NCBI GenBank assembly: GCA_033856255.1
Contig: JAWVFH010000046.1
Coordinates: 85,399 to 149,398 of the forward strand
From: WHSW01 sp033856255
Lineage (GTDB): Bacteria; Actinomycetota; Thermoleophilia; Solirubrobacterales; 70-9
DNA: 64,000 nt
Reading direction: 5' to 3'
Below the pieces are notes generated by a model. That model had not been told where the DNA came from and searched no databases. It worked only from the letters and a program-made list of their open reading frames with translations. This document shows, piece by piece, positions 1-8,427 of the stretch (positions within the stretch are counted from its first letter, which is position 1; every line of letters begins with the position of its first letter). The translations under genes and the position numbers were made by a program.

Positions 1-767
1 TGGACCCCGAAGTCGGCGTTGTGGCGGGCGCGATTGCCCTCGATCAGGACACCGCTGCTGTTGCGGATGAAGATCCCGCTGCGGTTGCCCTCCCCGGCCA
101 CCGTGTTGCGGTCGGTGACGTTGTCGCGGACGCTGATCGAGGCGAACCCGCCGGAGTCCTCGATGATCACCCCGCGGTTGTTGCCGTGCGCGGAGTTGCC
201 CGTCACGTTGATCGCGCCGCCGCCGGTGTCCTCGATCCCACCGACGTAGATCCCTGCGTCGTCGAAACCGACCGCCTCGTTGTCGCGGACCGTGAGCGCG
301 CCGGTGTGGAAGACGTTGATCCCGTACTCGGCCTCGCAGGTGTCGACCAGCTTCAGGTCCCTCGCGGAGCCATGGCTGAGCTGGCTGAAGTCGACCTCCG
401 ACGGGTAGGGGCCCCCGCTCTCGTCGGCGCCGATCACCTTCAGCCGGCGCAGCGACACGCGGCCGGAGGTGACCAGGATCGTGACCCGCGCCGCGCATGC
501 CCCGTTGATGACCGGCCGCGGACGATCGCGGAGGCCGATGATCTTGAGCGGCTTGTCGACCGTGATCGATTCGGCGTACGTGCCCGGGTGGACGACCAGC
601 TTGTCGCCGGGCGACGCCGCCGCCACGGCGCCTGCCAGGGCACCCGGTCCCGGGCGGACGTCCGTCGTCGCAGCGCCGGCACAGCCGGCGCAAGCGGCGA
701 GCACGATCAGCGCCGCGAGGGTGGATGCGGCGAGCCCAGCTGCCGTTCGGGTCTGGAGAAGCGCCAC
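1..767 (-). CDS. Secreted right-handed beta-helix repeat protein (partial, 3' end outside window)
   Basis: An open frame runs leftward from a GTG at 767 to the window edge, so the C-terminal part is missing. The first ~33 residues form a signal peptide with a hydrophobic core ending in Ala/Cys-rich sequence (LIVLAACAGC), so it is exported and may be a lipoprotein. After that come short repeats with alternating small and Asn/Gly residues (for example VTGNSAHGNNRGVIIEDS), typical of right-handed parallel beta-helix (NosD/pectate-lyase-like) proteins. A proximal segment reading HPGTYAESITVDKPLKIIGL matches the usual start of such helices. The start is the most upstream GTG that gives an intact signal peptide; no Shine-Dalgarno is evident. 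Substrate is unknown; surface polysaccharide binding or cleavage is only a family-level guess. Confidence 0.7.
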   Translation of the reverse strand, partial: MALLQTRTAAGLAASTLAALIVLAACAGCAGAATTDVRPGPGALAGAVAAASPGDKLVVHPGTYAESITVDKPLKIIGLRDRPRPVINGACAARVTILVTSGRVSLRRLKVIGADESGGPYPSEVDFSQLSHGSARDLKLVDTCEAEYGINVFHTGALTVRDNEAVGFDDAGIYVGGIEDTGGGAINVTGNSAHGNNRGVIIEDSGGFASISVRDNVTDRNTVAGEGNRSGIFIRNSSGVLIEGNRARHNADFGV

Positions 768-809
768 GGGGCTAGCGTAGAGCGAAGGCGGGATTGCACA
801 ATCGGCGGC

Positions 810-2816
810 CTAATCGTCGCGCTGATTGCGGTTCCACTCGACCCAGCCGACCCCGGCGCGGCCGTCGGCAGCCCGGATCCGGCACATCGCCCTGGGGAAG
901 TGCGAGACGCGCCCGTCCGGGGCGATCAGGAGGATCGGGCCGAAGGCAAGCGGCTCGACGGCGAGCTCGAGTTCGTCCGGGCCGGAAGCGATCGTCGCCG
1001 AGGTGATCAGCCCGTTGTCGGCGACCTCCTCGGTCGCGGTGACGCTCGCGATCTCCGAAACCTCGCCGTCCTTCTGCACGTAGCCGACGCCGAAGCCCGG
1101 CAACTGCGGCACCCCAACCGCGTGGGTGTGGGTGCCGTCGTCGAGATGCAGGCCGCTCCACATCCAGTCGCTTGCCCACCAGTCGCGTGAGCCCCATGAG
1201 TGGTCGCGCTGCCCCGGGCCCTCGAACTCGATCTCCTCGTCGCCGACGCGGACGGTGCCGCTGACGCGGCAGGGGATCTCGTAGCGGGTCGCCTGCCGCC
1301 AGGCGAACGGCGTCCCGTCGGTCTCGAACACCAGGTCGAAGCCGATGTCGACGGGCTCGCCCGACTCGCCTCGCAGGACCGCCGACGGATCGGCGAAGGC
1401 CTCCCCCGTCCCCTCGAGGGTGACGCGGAAACGCTCGAGTGGGCTCTCGCGGTGCTGCTCGGCGCGCAGCCCGTCGATCGCGATCACCTGTGCCCGGTCG
1501 TCGGGCTCGGGCAGCGGCGCCGAGGAGTCGACGAGCATGATCGTCGAACGCCCGGGCCCGCAGATGCACGCCGAATACAGGCACTCGTCGCGATTCGGCA
1601 GGCGGCCGATGCGGGCGTAGACGCCAAGCGACTGATCGTCGGCGACGCCGTCGAAGTAGTAGCTCTCGTTCCAGAGATCCTCCGGACCGGGTGGATGCAG
1701 GCCCTCGTCGGCCGGCTCGGGTCGCAGCGGCGCCGGGCGCTCGGTGTTCGCCTCCGGCAGCAGCTCGAGCGCGTCGAGGTCGATGATCTGCTGCGCCAGG
1801 CGGCGAAAGACGGTCGTGAACATCGCATCGCCGCGCTCGGTCTGCTCGACGACGATCGCGGCGGCGACGTTGATGACGATCCCCCAGAAGCAGCCGCGGC
1901 GGTAACCGTCCCAGCACTGCTCCCAGTCGAAGCCCTGCACGCCCTGGTCGAGCAGCCGCCGGTGGTAGCCGCGCACGAGCTCCTCCTCGCGCGCGCGCCG
2001 GTCGTCCGTCTCGAGTCCCGTGCCGAGGAAGTAGGCGACGTCGATCATCGAGGGCCCCCACCCCACCGTCTGCCAATCGACCGCCGTACAGGTGCCGTCG
2101 GCGAACAGGAGGTTGTCGAGGCGGTAGTCGAAGTGGACGATGCCGAGCGGCGGGCGCTGGTCCCCGTACCACCCGTCGAGGCTCGGGAGGAACGCGTCGA
2201 TCGCCTCGGCGTGCTCGTCGCTGACGAGCTCCCCGTAGCGCGCCCGGAACACCGGCCAGAGCTGCAGCAACAGGTTCTGGTTGAGCGGGTTCGGCTGGTT
2301 GAGCCACTCCGCGGCGCTCAGCGCGAGGTCGTTCATCACCGGGGCATGGATCCGTGCCAGCGCGTCGAGGGCGACCTCCGCCTGCGCCGGCGTGCACCCG
2401 TCGATCTGGTCGCCCTGGGTGGCGCCGGCAATGTCGGCGAGCACGAGCGTGAACCAGCCCTCGCCCTCGTCGTAGGCCGCGAAATGACAGTCCGGCACGG
2501 AGTCGCCGAGCCTCGCGGCGAGGTTCTCGTAGAACGCGACCTCGCGCAGGTACGCCCCCATGCCGACGCCGGTCCCTCGGCTGTTCTCGTTGTCGGATGC
2601 GAGCTTGACGACGACGGTCTCGTCGGCTCCGTCGGCGCCGAACGAGACGCGGTAGTTCCGGCTCATCTGGCCGGTGCCGATCCGCTCGACTGAACCCAGC
2701 TCGAGCCCGGAACGGCCGAGCACACCGTCGAGCCACTCGCCGGTGATCCCGTCGGGTCCGCGGATGATGAGATCAGGGTTCGCGCCGATGGCGCGGACCC
2801 TACGTGACGGAGCCAT
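810..2816 (-). CDS. APH-family kinase fused to a DUF7064/AttH-like C-terminal domain
   Basis: This 668-residue protein has two parts. The N-terminal half (about 30-330) is an aminoglycoside-phosphotransferase/choline-kinase-like fold: the catalytic loop HFDYRLDN lies near residue 225, followed by the metal-binding DWQ. The C-terminal half (about 370-668) is beta-rich and carries GQRDHSWGSRDWW near 535, a signature I associate with DUF7064/AttH lipocalin-like domains. The start ATG at 2816 gives a conventional length; longer frames upstream would run into the divergent promoter region. It stands alone, divergent from the gene at 2872. A small-molecule (lipid or terpenoid-like) phosphorylation role is plausible, but no substrate can be read from the sequence. 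Confidence 0.75.
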   Translation of the reverse strand: MAPSRRVRAIGANPDLIIRGPDGITGEWLDGVLGRSGLELGSVERIGTGQMSRNYRVSFGADGADETVVVKLASDNENSRGTGVGMGAYLREVAFYENLAARLGDSVPDCHFAAYDEGEGWFTLVLADIAGATQGDQIDGCTPAQAEVALDALARIHAPVMNDLALSAAEWLNQPNPLNQNLLLQLWPVFRARYGELVSDEHAEAIDAFLPSLDGWYGDQRPPLGIVHFDYRLDNLLFADGTCTAVDWQTVGWGPSMIDVAYFLGTGLETDDRRAREEELVRGYHRRLLDQGVQGFDWEQCWDGYRRGCFWGIVINVAAAIVVEQTERGDAMFTTVFRRLAQQIIDLDALELLPEANTERPAPLRPEPADEGLHPPGPEDLWNESYYFDGVADDQSLGVYARIGRLPNRDECLYSACICGPGRSTIMLVDSSAPLPEPDDRAQVIAIDGLRAEQHRESPLERFRVTLEGTGEAFADPSAVLRGESGEPVDIGFDLVFETDGTPFAWRQATRYEIPCRVSGTVRVGDEEIEFEGPGQRDHSWGSRDWWASDWMWSGLHLDDGTHTHAVGVPQLPGFGVGYVQKDGEVSEIASVTATEEVADNGLITSATIASGPDELELAVEPLAFGPILLIAPDGRVSHFPRAMCRIRAADGRAGVGWVEWNRNQRDD

Positions 2817-2835
2817 GGGCGACGGGTCGGCGGCG

Positions 2836-2865
2836 TTGACACGCCTGCGGCCCGGCGAATAGGCT
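2836..2865 (+). promoter_or_regulatory. Sigma70-type promoter for leaderless gene at 2872
   Basis: TTGACA at 2836-2841, an 18-base spacer and TAGGCT at 2860-2865. The GTG start of the next gene is 6 bases after the -10 box, where transcription should begin, so the message is probably leaderless. Confidence 0.65.
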
Positions 2866-2871
2866 CGCGCC

Positions 2872-3606
2872 GTGGGAACATGGCTCGGGTCCCGAGCACG
2901 GCAGGCAGTATCCGCCGTGCGGGCGATCCGGGACGGGGTGACCGCCTTCTGGGGCACGGGCGACGCCACCCAGGCGGAGGTCGCCGACTCGTTCGCGACC
3001 TGGATCGCCCGATTGATCGTCGCCGTCTCGATCGCCGGGGCCCTGGTCTCCTATCAGGCAAGTCGAGTCTCGGGATCAGCGGACGGGCTCGACCAGCGTG
3101 CTCTGCGCGAGTCGAACTACGAGGAGGTCTCGCGGAACCAGATCCGCGCCACCGTCAGCAACCAGATGCGCGTGCTGGCGGAAATCGAAGACAGCCGGTA
3201 CGCGGACGCCGAAGTCCGGAGAGAGCTGCAGTCGAATCCCGACTCGGTCGGGCTGCAGGTCGAGCACCTGCGCGAGCAGCGCCGTTACGAGGCCATCGCG
3301 AGCCTGTTCAACGCCAGGTTCCAGACGGACGCCAACGGCGCGCTGAGCTACGACCCCGACTATGTCCAGAGCTATTACGAGGCACAGGACCAGGCGCTGG
3401 CCGAGCTGCGGCCCGAGCAGGCACGTGAGTCCGCCGGGCGCGAACACGAACGGGCGGTCGGCTACGTGCGTGCCGCTGCGCTGCTGGCGGTGGCGCTGTT
3501 CTTCCTCACCGTCGCGACGCTGACAGCGCGCCGGCTCGGCAGGCGAATGGCGGTGATCGGCGGGCTGGCGATCGTCGTCGCCCTGATCCAGTACGCGGTG
3601 GCCTGA
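2872..3606 (+). CDS. Membrane protein of unknown function, three predicted TM segments
   Basis: 244 residues starting at a GTG that coincides with the predicted transcription start. One TM segment lies at about 42-62, then a charged soluble loop of ~130 residues rich in Glu/Arg/Tyr, then two more TM segments at about 198-220 and 225-242. I do not recognise the family. The stop is 3 bases before the next gene, and the two proteins share an overall plan (N-terminal TM, charged helical segment, paired TM helices), so they are probably co-transcribed and may act together at the membrane. Confidence 0.7.
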   Translation: MGTWLGSRARQAVSAVRAIRDGVTAFWGTGDATQAEVADSFATWIARLIVAVSIAGALVSYQASRVSGSADGLDQRALRESNYEEVSRNQIRATVSNQMRVLAEIEDSRYADAEVRRELQSNPDSVGLQVEHLREQRRYEAIASLFNARFQTDANGALSYDPDYVQSYYEAQDQALAELRPEQARESAGREHERAVGYVRAAALLAVALFFLTVATLTARRLGRRMAVIGGLAIVVALIQYAVA

Positions 3607-3609
3607 GGG

Positions 3610-5769
3610 ATGACCGCGCGCGACCAGGACTCGTCAGCGCGAACCGCCTCGGATCCGCGCGCCAGGCGGGTCGCGTTCTGCGCCGTGCTGGCCACGCTCG
3701 CGGCGGCCGTCGCGGGCTACCTGCAAAGCGAGGCGAGCAAGGACGCCGGCGCCAGCGGGACCGACGCGCAAGAGCTGTCAGCGGCTGCATTCGCCGAGGG
3801 CGACCGCGCCAGCGAACAGGCCAATCTCCAACTCGAGTACTTCCTGCGCCAACAGCTCCACCTTCGCGACGCGGCGCTGGACGTCGAACTGCGCCGCTTC
3901 TCGAACGTGCCGGCCCGTGAGCTTCGGTTCGACGAGAAGCGATCGCGGTTTCTCGCCAAGGCGGCATTGAGCAGGGCCCTCGTGATCAGCCGGTCCGCGA
4001 TCAGCGGCGTCGCCCCGATCACCTCCCAGAGCATCGAGGGGCCCGACAAGGACCCGGCGTTTCCCGCCCGCTTCCTGCTCGACAACGGCGAGGGCGCCGC
4101 GACCAAGCTCGCGCTCAGCGACGCGGCTACGGAGTACGCGAACGAGCGCGGTGGACAGGTCGCCGTCTACGTCGCGATCATCGCCATCTTCGCCGTCGCG
4201 ATCTACCTGTTCGGATTCTCGCTTTCACCCCACGGTCGGCCCAACCGTCCCCTGTTCGCGACCACGGGGGTCCTGCTGGCGGCCGCGGGGCTGATCTGGG
4301 GAGCCAAGGCCGCCGTCGCACCTCCCGCGCGACCCGACGACCGAGCCGCGGCCGCGTACGCGGAGGCCCAGGTCGCGACCGGGATCCAGGACTACGACAC
4401 CGCGCTGAGCCTCTACAACGAGGCGATCGACCTGCGGCCGAAGTTCGCGCTCGCCTATCGCTATCGCGCCCAAGCCCGTTTCGCCGCCGCCTCGCCCCAG
4501 GCGAAGGAGAGCGCGAGGGTCGACCTGAGCTCGCCCGATGCGCTGCGCGGCACGATCGCCGACCTCGAGCGGGCGCAGGATCTCGGGCTGACCAACGGCA
4601 GCATCGTCAACCAACTCGGGGTCTCCTATCTGCTGCTCGGCCTCCAAGAGCGCGATCCCGCAATCCTGAGGCAGGCGGTCGAGCTCGGCGAGAAGGATGC
4701 GGAGCTCAACCCGGACAATCCGGTCTATGGGCTTGCGATCGCCCACCTCGCGCTCGGCGAGGAGGACGTGGCGCTGACGTTGATGCAGCGCGCCGCCGCC
4801 GAGATCGCGGCTCGCGATCCGAGTCAGGTGGCGGACGCGATGACCGAGCTCGAGGTCCTTTCCGACCACTATCCCGAGCTTCGCGAGTCGGCCGCGGGGC
4901 TCAAGGAGCTGCTCGTCAAGACCGTGCTTCAGGCGAGGGTTCCGACACCGGACGGTGGGCTCACGTCAGCCGACCGCGACGTCGACAGCCTCGACGCGTA
5001 CGTCTGGGCGGGTGGCCTCGAGGCCGCGGTCGATTTCGCCGACCTGCGTCCGCATCACGAGCGAACCTGGATCGAGTGGTATCGCCGCGACCCGCAACTC
5101 GGCTGGTTCGCGATGCCGTTCGCATCGGGCGCCCCCGGGGTCGGGCAGGGGTCCTTGATCTGGGACTACGGCCGCAGATTCTGGTTTGCGGCCAGCTACT
5201 ACCTGCGCGACGCACCGCTGCCCGTCTGCCTGCCGGCGGCCGCGTACAGGGCCGAGCTCTACGTCGAGGGCAAGCTGGTCGACACCGACAAGTTCAGATC
5301 GCGGACCGCCTCGCTCGAACCGGCCGTCGATCGAGTGATCGGCTACCGGATCTGCCGGCCTGGCGGCTGGCAGCCCTCGTCCAAGGCGCTGCCGGGGCTG
5401 GTCAACGGGTTCACCAACGACGACGGATCGCGCGGCGTCTACGTCATCCGCCTCGCCGACAGCGAGGGTCTGGGCAGCATCGTTCCCGAGTCCCGGCGCG
5501 CCCGCTACGCCGTAGCGCCGATTGTCAAGGCGTTCAGCGGCCTGCTGCCCGCAAGCGCTACGGCGAGCCACCCCGTCCCCGTCGCCTTCATCGGCACCGA
5601 CGACGAGGCCGTTCGCAGCTACACATACGACGGTGGCCAGGTCCGCATCGGCGTCAGCCGTCAGCTCGACGGCTCGCTCTTCGTCGGCCTCGTCTACGGC
5701 CCCGACGCCTGGTGGACGGGGAGCAGCGAGGCCAGGGACGTGTTCGGCTCGATCAGCGAACGGGGGTGA
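3610..5769 (+). CDS. Membrane-anchored TPR protein of unknown function
   Basis: 719 residues. There is an N-terminal TM at about 21-37, a charged helical stretch, then two TM segments near 182-203 and 213-235. Tetratricopeptide-like repeats follow from about 245 (AYAEAQVATGIQDYDTALSLY, then EAIDLRPKFALAYRYRAQ) to about 420. The last ~270 residues are a non-repetitive region rich in Trp/Tyr/Gly with three cysteines and probably fold as beta-sheet. The gene starts 3 bases after the preceding membrane-protein gene. TPR units suggest a scaffold for protein binding, on whichever side of the membrane the C-terminus lies; I cannot assign a specific role. Confidence 0.75.
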   Translation: MTARDQDSSARTASDPRARRVAFCAVLATLAAAVAGYLQSEASKDAGASGTDAQELSAAAFAEGDRASEQANLQLEYFLRQQLHLRDAALDVELRRFSNVPARELRFDEKRSRFLAKAALSRALVISRSAISGVAPITSQSIEGPDKDPAFPARFLLDNGEGAATKLALSDAATEYANERGGQVAVYVAIIAIFAVAIYLFGFSLSPHGRPNRPLFATTGVLLAAAGLIWGAKAAVAPPARPDDRAAAAYAEAQVATGIQDYDTALSLYNEAIDLRPKFALAYRYRAQARFAAASPQAKESARVDLSSPDALRGTIADLERAQDLGLTNGSIVNQLGVSYLLLGLQERDPAILRQAVELGEKDAELNPDNPVYGLAIAHLALGEEDVALTLMQRAAAEIAARDPSQVADAMTELEVLSDHYPELRESAAGLKELLVKTVLQARVPTPDGGLTSADRDVDSLDAYVWAGGLEAAVDFADLRPHHERTWIEWYRRDPQLGWFAMPFASGAPGVGQGSLIWDYGRRFWFAASYYLRDAPLPVCLPAAAYRAELYVEGKLVDTDKFRSRTASLEPAVDRVIGYRICRPGGWQPSSKALPGLVNGFTNDDGSRGVYVIRLADSEGLGSIVPESRRARYAVAPIVKAFSGLLPASATASHPVPVAFIGTDDEAVRSYTYDGGQVRIGVSRQLDGSLFVGLVYGPDAWWTGSSEARDVFGSISERG

Positions 5770-5819
5770 GCCCGCGCGCGGCGCGCGAGAGCCGAGCGGG
5801 GCTAGGAAGCAGGGAGCGA

Positions 5820-5836
5820 CGTGTGCTCCGCACACG
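5820..5836. terminator. Short GC-rich hairpin between convergent genes
   Basis: CGTGTGC and GCACACG form a perfect 7-bp stem with a 3-base loop, between the stop of the + strand TPR gene (5769) and the stop of clpP (5878). There is no T-tract, so this is a possible rather than certain bidirectional terminator. Confidence 0.4.
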
Positions 5837-5877
5837 AGCGACCGATGACGCCGCCCCGCGACGGCTATCGCGCGCCG

Positions 5878-6462
5878 CTAGTGGTTCTCGATCACGCGGT
5901 CGACGATGTGGTACTCGACCGCCTCTTCGGCGGACATGAAGTAGTCGCGATCGGTGTCGTTGGTGACCTTCTCGAACGGCTGCTTCGTGTGCTTGGCGAT
6001 GATCTCGTCGAGGCGGCGCCGGACGTCGATGATCTCCTTGGCGTGGATCTCGATGTCGGTCGCCTGGCCCTGGAAGCCGGCGGAGACCTGGTGGATGAGG
6101 ATCTTCGAGTTCGGGGTCGCCATCCGCTTGCCCTCGGCACCGCCGGCGAGCAGCAGCGCGCCCATGCTCATCGCGACGCCGACGCAGATCGTCTGCACGT
6201 CGGGCTTGATGTATTGCATCGTGTCGTAGATCGCGAGCCCCGCATAGACCGAGCCGCCCGGCGAGTTGATGTAGATCGAGATGTCCTTGTCGGGATCCTC
6301 CGACTCGAGGTGGATCAGCTGGGCGACGATCAGATTCGCGATGTCCTCGGTCACCGGGGTGCCGAGGAAGATGATCCGCTCGTTGAGAAGGCGGGAGTAG
6401 ATGTCGAAGGCGCGCTCGCCGCGAGACGTCTGCTCGACCACCATCGGTACCAGGGGGCTCAT
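5878..6462 (-). CDS. clpP: ATP-dependent Clp protease proteolytic subunit ClpP
   Basis: 194 residues, the normal size for ClpP, the cytoplasmic serine peptidase that forms a barrel with a ClpX/ClpA/ClpC unfoldase. The nucleophile Ser99 lies in GVAMSMGA, His124 in ILIHQVSAG and the acid Asp in the NDTDRDYFMS segment near 171-173. The glycine-rich SPGGSVYAG oxyanion motif precedes them. ATG 6462 is chosen because it matches family length and lies about 4 bases after the expected transcription start. No clpX follows; trigger factor, its usual neighbour, is 4.7 kb away on the same strand with five genes between. Confidence 0.97.
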   Translation of the reverse strand: MSPLVPMVVEQTSRGERAFDIYSRLLNERIIFLGTPVTEDIANLIVAQLIHLESEDPDKDISIYINSPGGSVYAGLAIYDTMQYIKPDVQTICVGVAMSMGALLLAGGAEGKRMATPNSKILIHQVSAGFQGQATDIEIHAKEIIDVRRRLDEIIAKHTKQPFEKVTNDTDRDYFMSAEEAVEYHIVDRVIENH

Positions 6463-6472
6463 GGCGCGTGAG

Positions 6473-6502
6473 TGTATAGAAGCGCTCACGCGTCTCAGGC
6501 AA
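6473..6502 (-). promoter_or_regulatory. clpP promoter
   Basis: On the minus strand TTGCCT (6502-6497), an 18-base spacer, and TATACA (6478-6473). The -10 box is 10 bases before the clpP ATG, leaving almost no leader. It lies next to the divergent lipoprotein promoter, so polymerase binding at one may affect the other. Confidence 0.55.
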
Positions 6503-6506
6503 GAGC

Positions 6507-6536
6507 TTGACCGCGCCGCTCGGCGCGGGTTAGGAT
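6507..6536 (+). promoter_or_regulatory. Promoter of lipoprotein gene at 6592
   Basis: TTGACC at 6507-6512, 18-base spacer, TAGGAT at 6531-6536. The expected leader of about 50 bases carries GGAGG (6580-6584), 7 bases before the ATG. Confidence 0.6.
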
Positions 6537-6591
6537 CGCGGCTGCGCGGCGGGGCTCCTCTGCGTCGACCCGAAGGCATGGAGGTTCTCCG

Positions 6592-7251
6592 ATGAATGTT
6601 CGATCCCCGGCGCTCGCTGCGCTGTTCGCGTTCGCTGCTCTGCTGCTCGCTGCCTGCGGCTCGGGCGAGACCACGGCGACGGTCACGGTGACCGCCGATG
6701 GGGCCGCGGTCGACCAGGTCGGCGTCATCGACCCGGGTAAGCCGGTCGGAGACGAGCCGGGCGTGGTCGCCGACTCAGAGCCGCGGCTGAGCTTCAAGGG
6801 CGGCGACGATCTGCCCGCGACCGCCTTCTTCGACGAGCCGCCATCCGGCGTGATCACGGTGACGATGGGTGCGGGGGAGATCCTGGCCTTCCGCCAGACG
6901 GCCGGCGATCCATCGTGGGAACAGGGGGCGAGGGACCGGATCCAGCAGGGCGTGTGGGCGTTCTACGGCGACGGACGCGCGTTCTTCGACACCGTTGACG
7001 TCCGTCGTGACCTGTTCCCGCTCAGCGGCGGCTGGCGCAAGGAGAAGGAGATCGTCGGCTTCGACATCGGCGGCCAGGTGCAGGACTCCTACTCGGGATT
7101 CATCACCTCCGAGATGCTCGGCACCGTCGACCTCTCGGTGGACCCGCCGGTGGCGACGTTCAACTGGCGCACGCAAACCGGCGGCCCCGGCGATCCGGGC
7201 GGCGCGGGCAGCGCCACCTTCGACGCCAAGATCACGATGCTCCAGCGCTGA
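6592..7251 (+). CDS. Secreted lipoprotein of unknown function
   Basis: 219 residues with a classical lipoprotein signal: hydrophobic core then LLLAAC, placing the lipidated Cys at residue 22. The mature part starts with a Thr/Val-rich linker (TATVTVTADG) and continues as a probable beta-sandwich with one ATFNWRTQTGGPG segment near the end. The start is fixed by GGAGG 7 bases upstream. It is divergent from clpP and followed 76 bases later by a PrsW-type protease gene. No enzyme motif is visible; a cell-surface binding or structural role is a guess. Confidence 0.8.
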   Translation: MNVRSPALAALFAFAALLLAACGSGETTATVTVTADGAAVDQVGVIDPGKPVGDEPGVVADSEPRLSFKGGDDLPATAFFDEPPSGVITVTMGAGEILAFRQTAGDPSWEQGARDRIQQGVWAFYGDGRAFFDTVDVRRDLFPLSGGWRKEKEIVGFDIGGQVQDSYSGFITSEMLGTVDLSVDPPVATFNWRTQTGGPGDPGGAGSATFDAKITMLQR

Positions 7252-7327
7252 GCGCCCGATCATTGCGTGAGGATCGCGCCCGCACGCCCTGCCTCGGTCC
7301 GGCGCAATCTGAGAGCCTGCTCCGCGA

Positions 7328-8419
7328 ATGGACCCGTTCGGCGCCGACGACCTGATCCTCGCCTACGCCCTCGTGCAGGCGGTCTTCGCGCTTCTGATCG
7401 TCCGCTTCCTCGACCTCTACGAGCGCGAGCCGATCGCGATCTGCGCGCTGATGTTCCTCTGGGGCTCGATCGTCGCCGCGATCCTCGCCTCGCTGGGCAA
7501 CACGGCCCTCGAGGGCCAGCTCCCCCGCGATATCGACGCGGTCTTCGGCCCGGCGATCTCGGCGCCGGTGGTCGAGGAGCTGGCCAAGGGCCTGGCGCTG
7601 GTGATCGCCTTCGTCGCCTCGCGCTGGGTCGGGCGCCGCTTCGGCTACTTCGAGTTCGACGGCGTCACCGACGGGATCGTCTACGGGGCCGCGGTCGGGA
7701 TCGGCTTCGCCTTCACCGAGGACCTCTACTACTTCTTCCGCGAGGCGCGGCTGGGGGGCGTCGCCGACGCGCTCTCGGTCTTCGTCGACCGCCGCGACTT
7801 CTTCGGCCCGGCGATGCTCCGCCACGCGATCTGGACGGCGACCTTCGGCGCCGGGCTCGGCGCCGCCACCTGGTCGCGAACCTGGCTCGGGCGGATCGGC
7901 TGGCCCCTCCTCGCCCTCTCCGCCGCGATGCTGATGCACGCGATCAACAACGGCCTGGAGACGATCCTGCTCTCGATCAAGTACGGCTTCCAGACCACGT
8001 ACGAGTACCTCGCGATCGGCGTCCCGGTCGACCTCGCCGATCGCATGGACGCCTCGGCGGCCTCGGCGACCGAGGCCCTGAAGTGGATCTCGTGGGCGTA
8101 CGTCGTCCTCTTCTTCGCAGCGATCGCGCTGTGGCTGCACCACCAGCGGCGGGTGATCCGCGAGGAGCTCGAGGCCGAGGCCGCGGCCGGCCTGGTCTCG
8201 GCCGAGGACGCGACGACGGCCGCCAGCTTCACCGCCCGCACGCGGCGCGAGCTCGCCCAGGTGCGCTCGGGCGACTTCGAGGGCGCCCGCCGCACCAGCT
8301 CGCTCTGCCGAACGCTCGCCGAGCTGGCGTTCACGAAGCGGCGGCTGTCGGGGCTCGAGGATCCCGAGGCCGAGGTCGAGCGCCGTCGCGAGAGCGTCCG
8401 CGACGTGCTCGCGACGTAG
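7328..8419 (+). CDS. PrsW-family intramembrane metalloprotease
   Basis: 363 residues with about eight hydrophobic segments in the first 270 residues. The family signatures are present: EELAK at 83-87, an FTED acidic pair near 129-132, HAIW around 166 and MHAINN around 204. In Bacillus, PrsW cleaves the anti-sigma factor RsiW inside the membrane; here no anti-sigma factor is adjacent, so the substrate is unknown. The C-terminal ~95 residues are a charged cytoplasmic tail with Glu/Arg-rich helices. The gene converges with the zinc peptidase gene (stops 9 bases apart). Confidence 0.85.
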   Translation: MDPFGADDLILAYALVQAVFALLIVRFLDLYEREPIAICALMFLWGSIVAAILASLGNTALEGQLPRDIDAVFGPAISAPVVEELAKGLALVIAFVASRWVGRRFGYFEFDGVTDGIVYGAAVGIGFAFTEDLYYFFREARLGGVADALSVFVDRRDFFGPAMLRHAIWTATFGAGLGAATWSRTWLGRIGWPLLALSAAMLMHAINNGLETILLSIKYGFQTTYEYLAIGVPVDLADRMDASAASATEALKWISWAYVVLFFAAIALWLHHQRRVIREELEAEAAAGLVSAEDATTAASFTARTRRELAQVRSGDFEGARRTSSLCRTLAELAFTKRRLSGLEDPEAEVERRRESVRDVLAT

Positions 8420-8427
8420 GCCAGCGC

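Noticed and set aside
21..2693. Long + strand open frames opposite the kinase-like gene and beta-helix gene
   Set aside because: They are antisense shadows of high-GC genes: Arg/Val/Asp-rich, no domain, and the minus-strand reading gives clear motifs.
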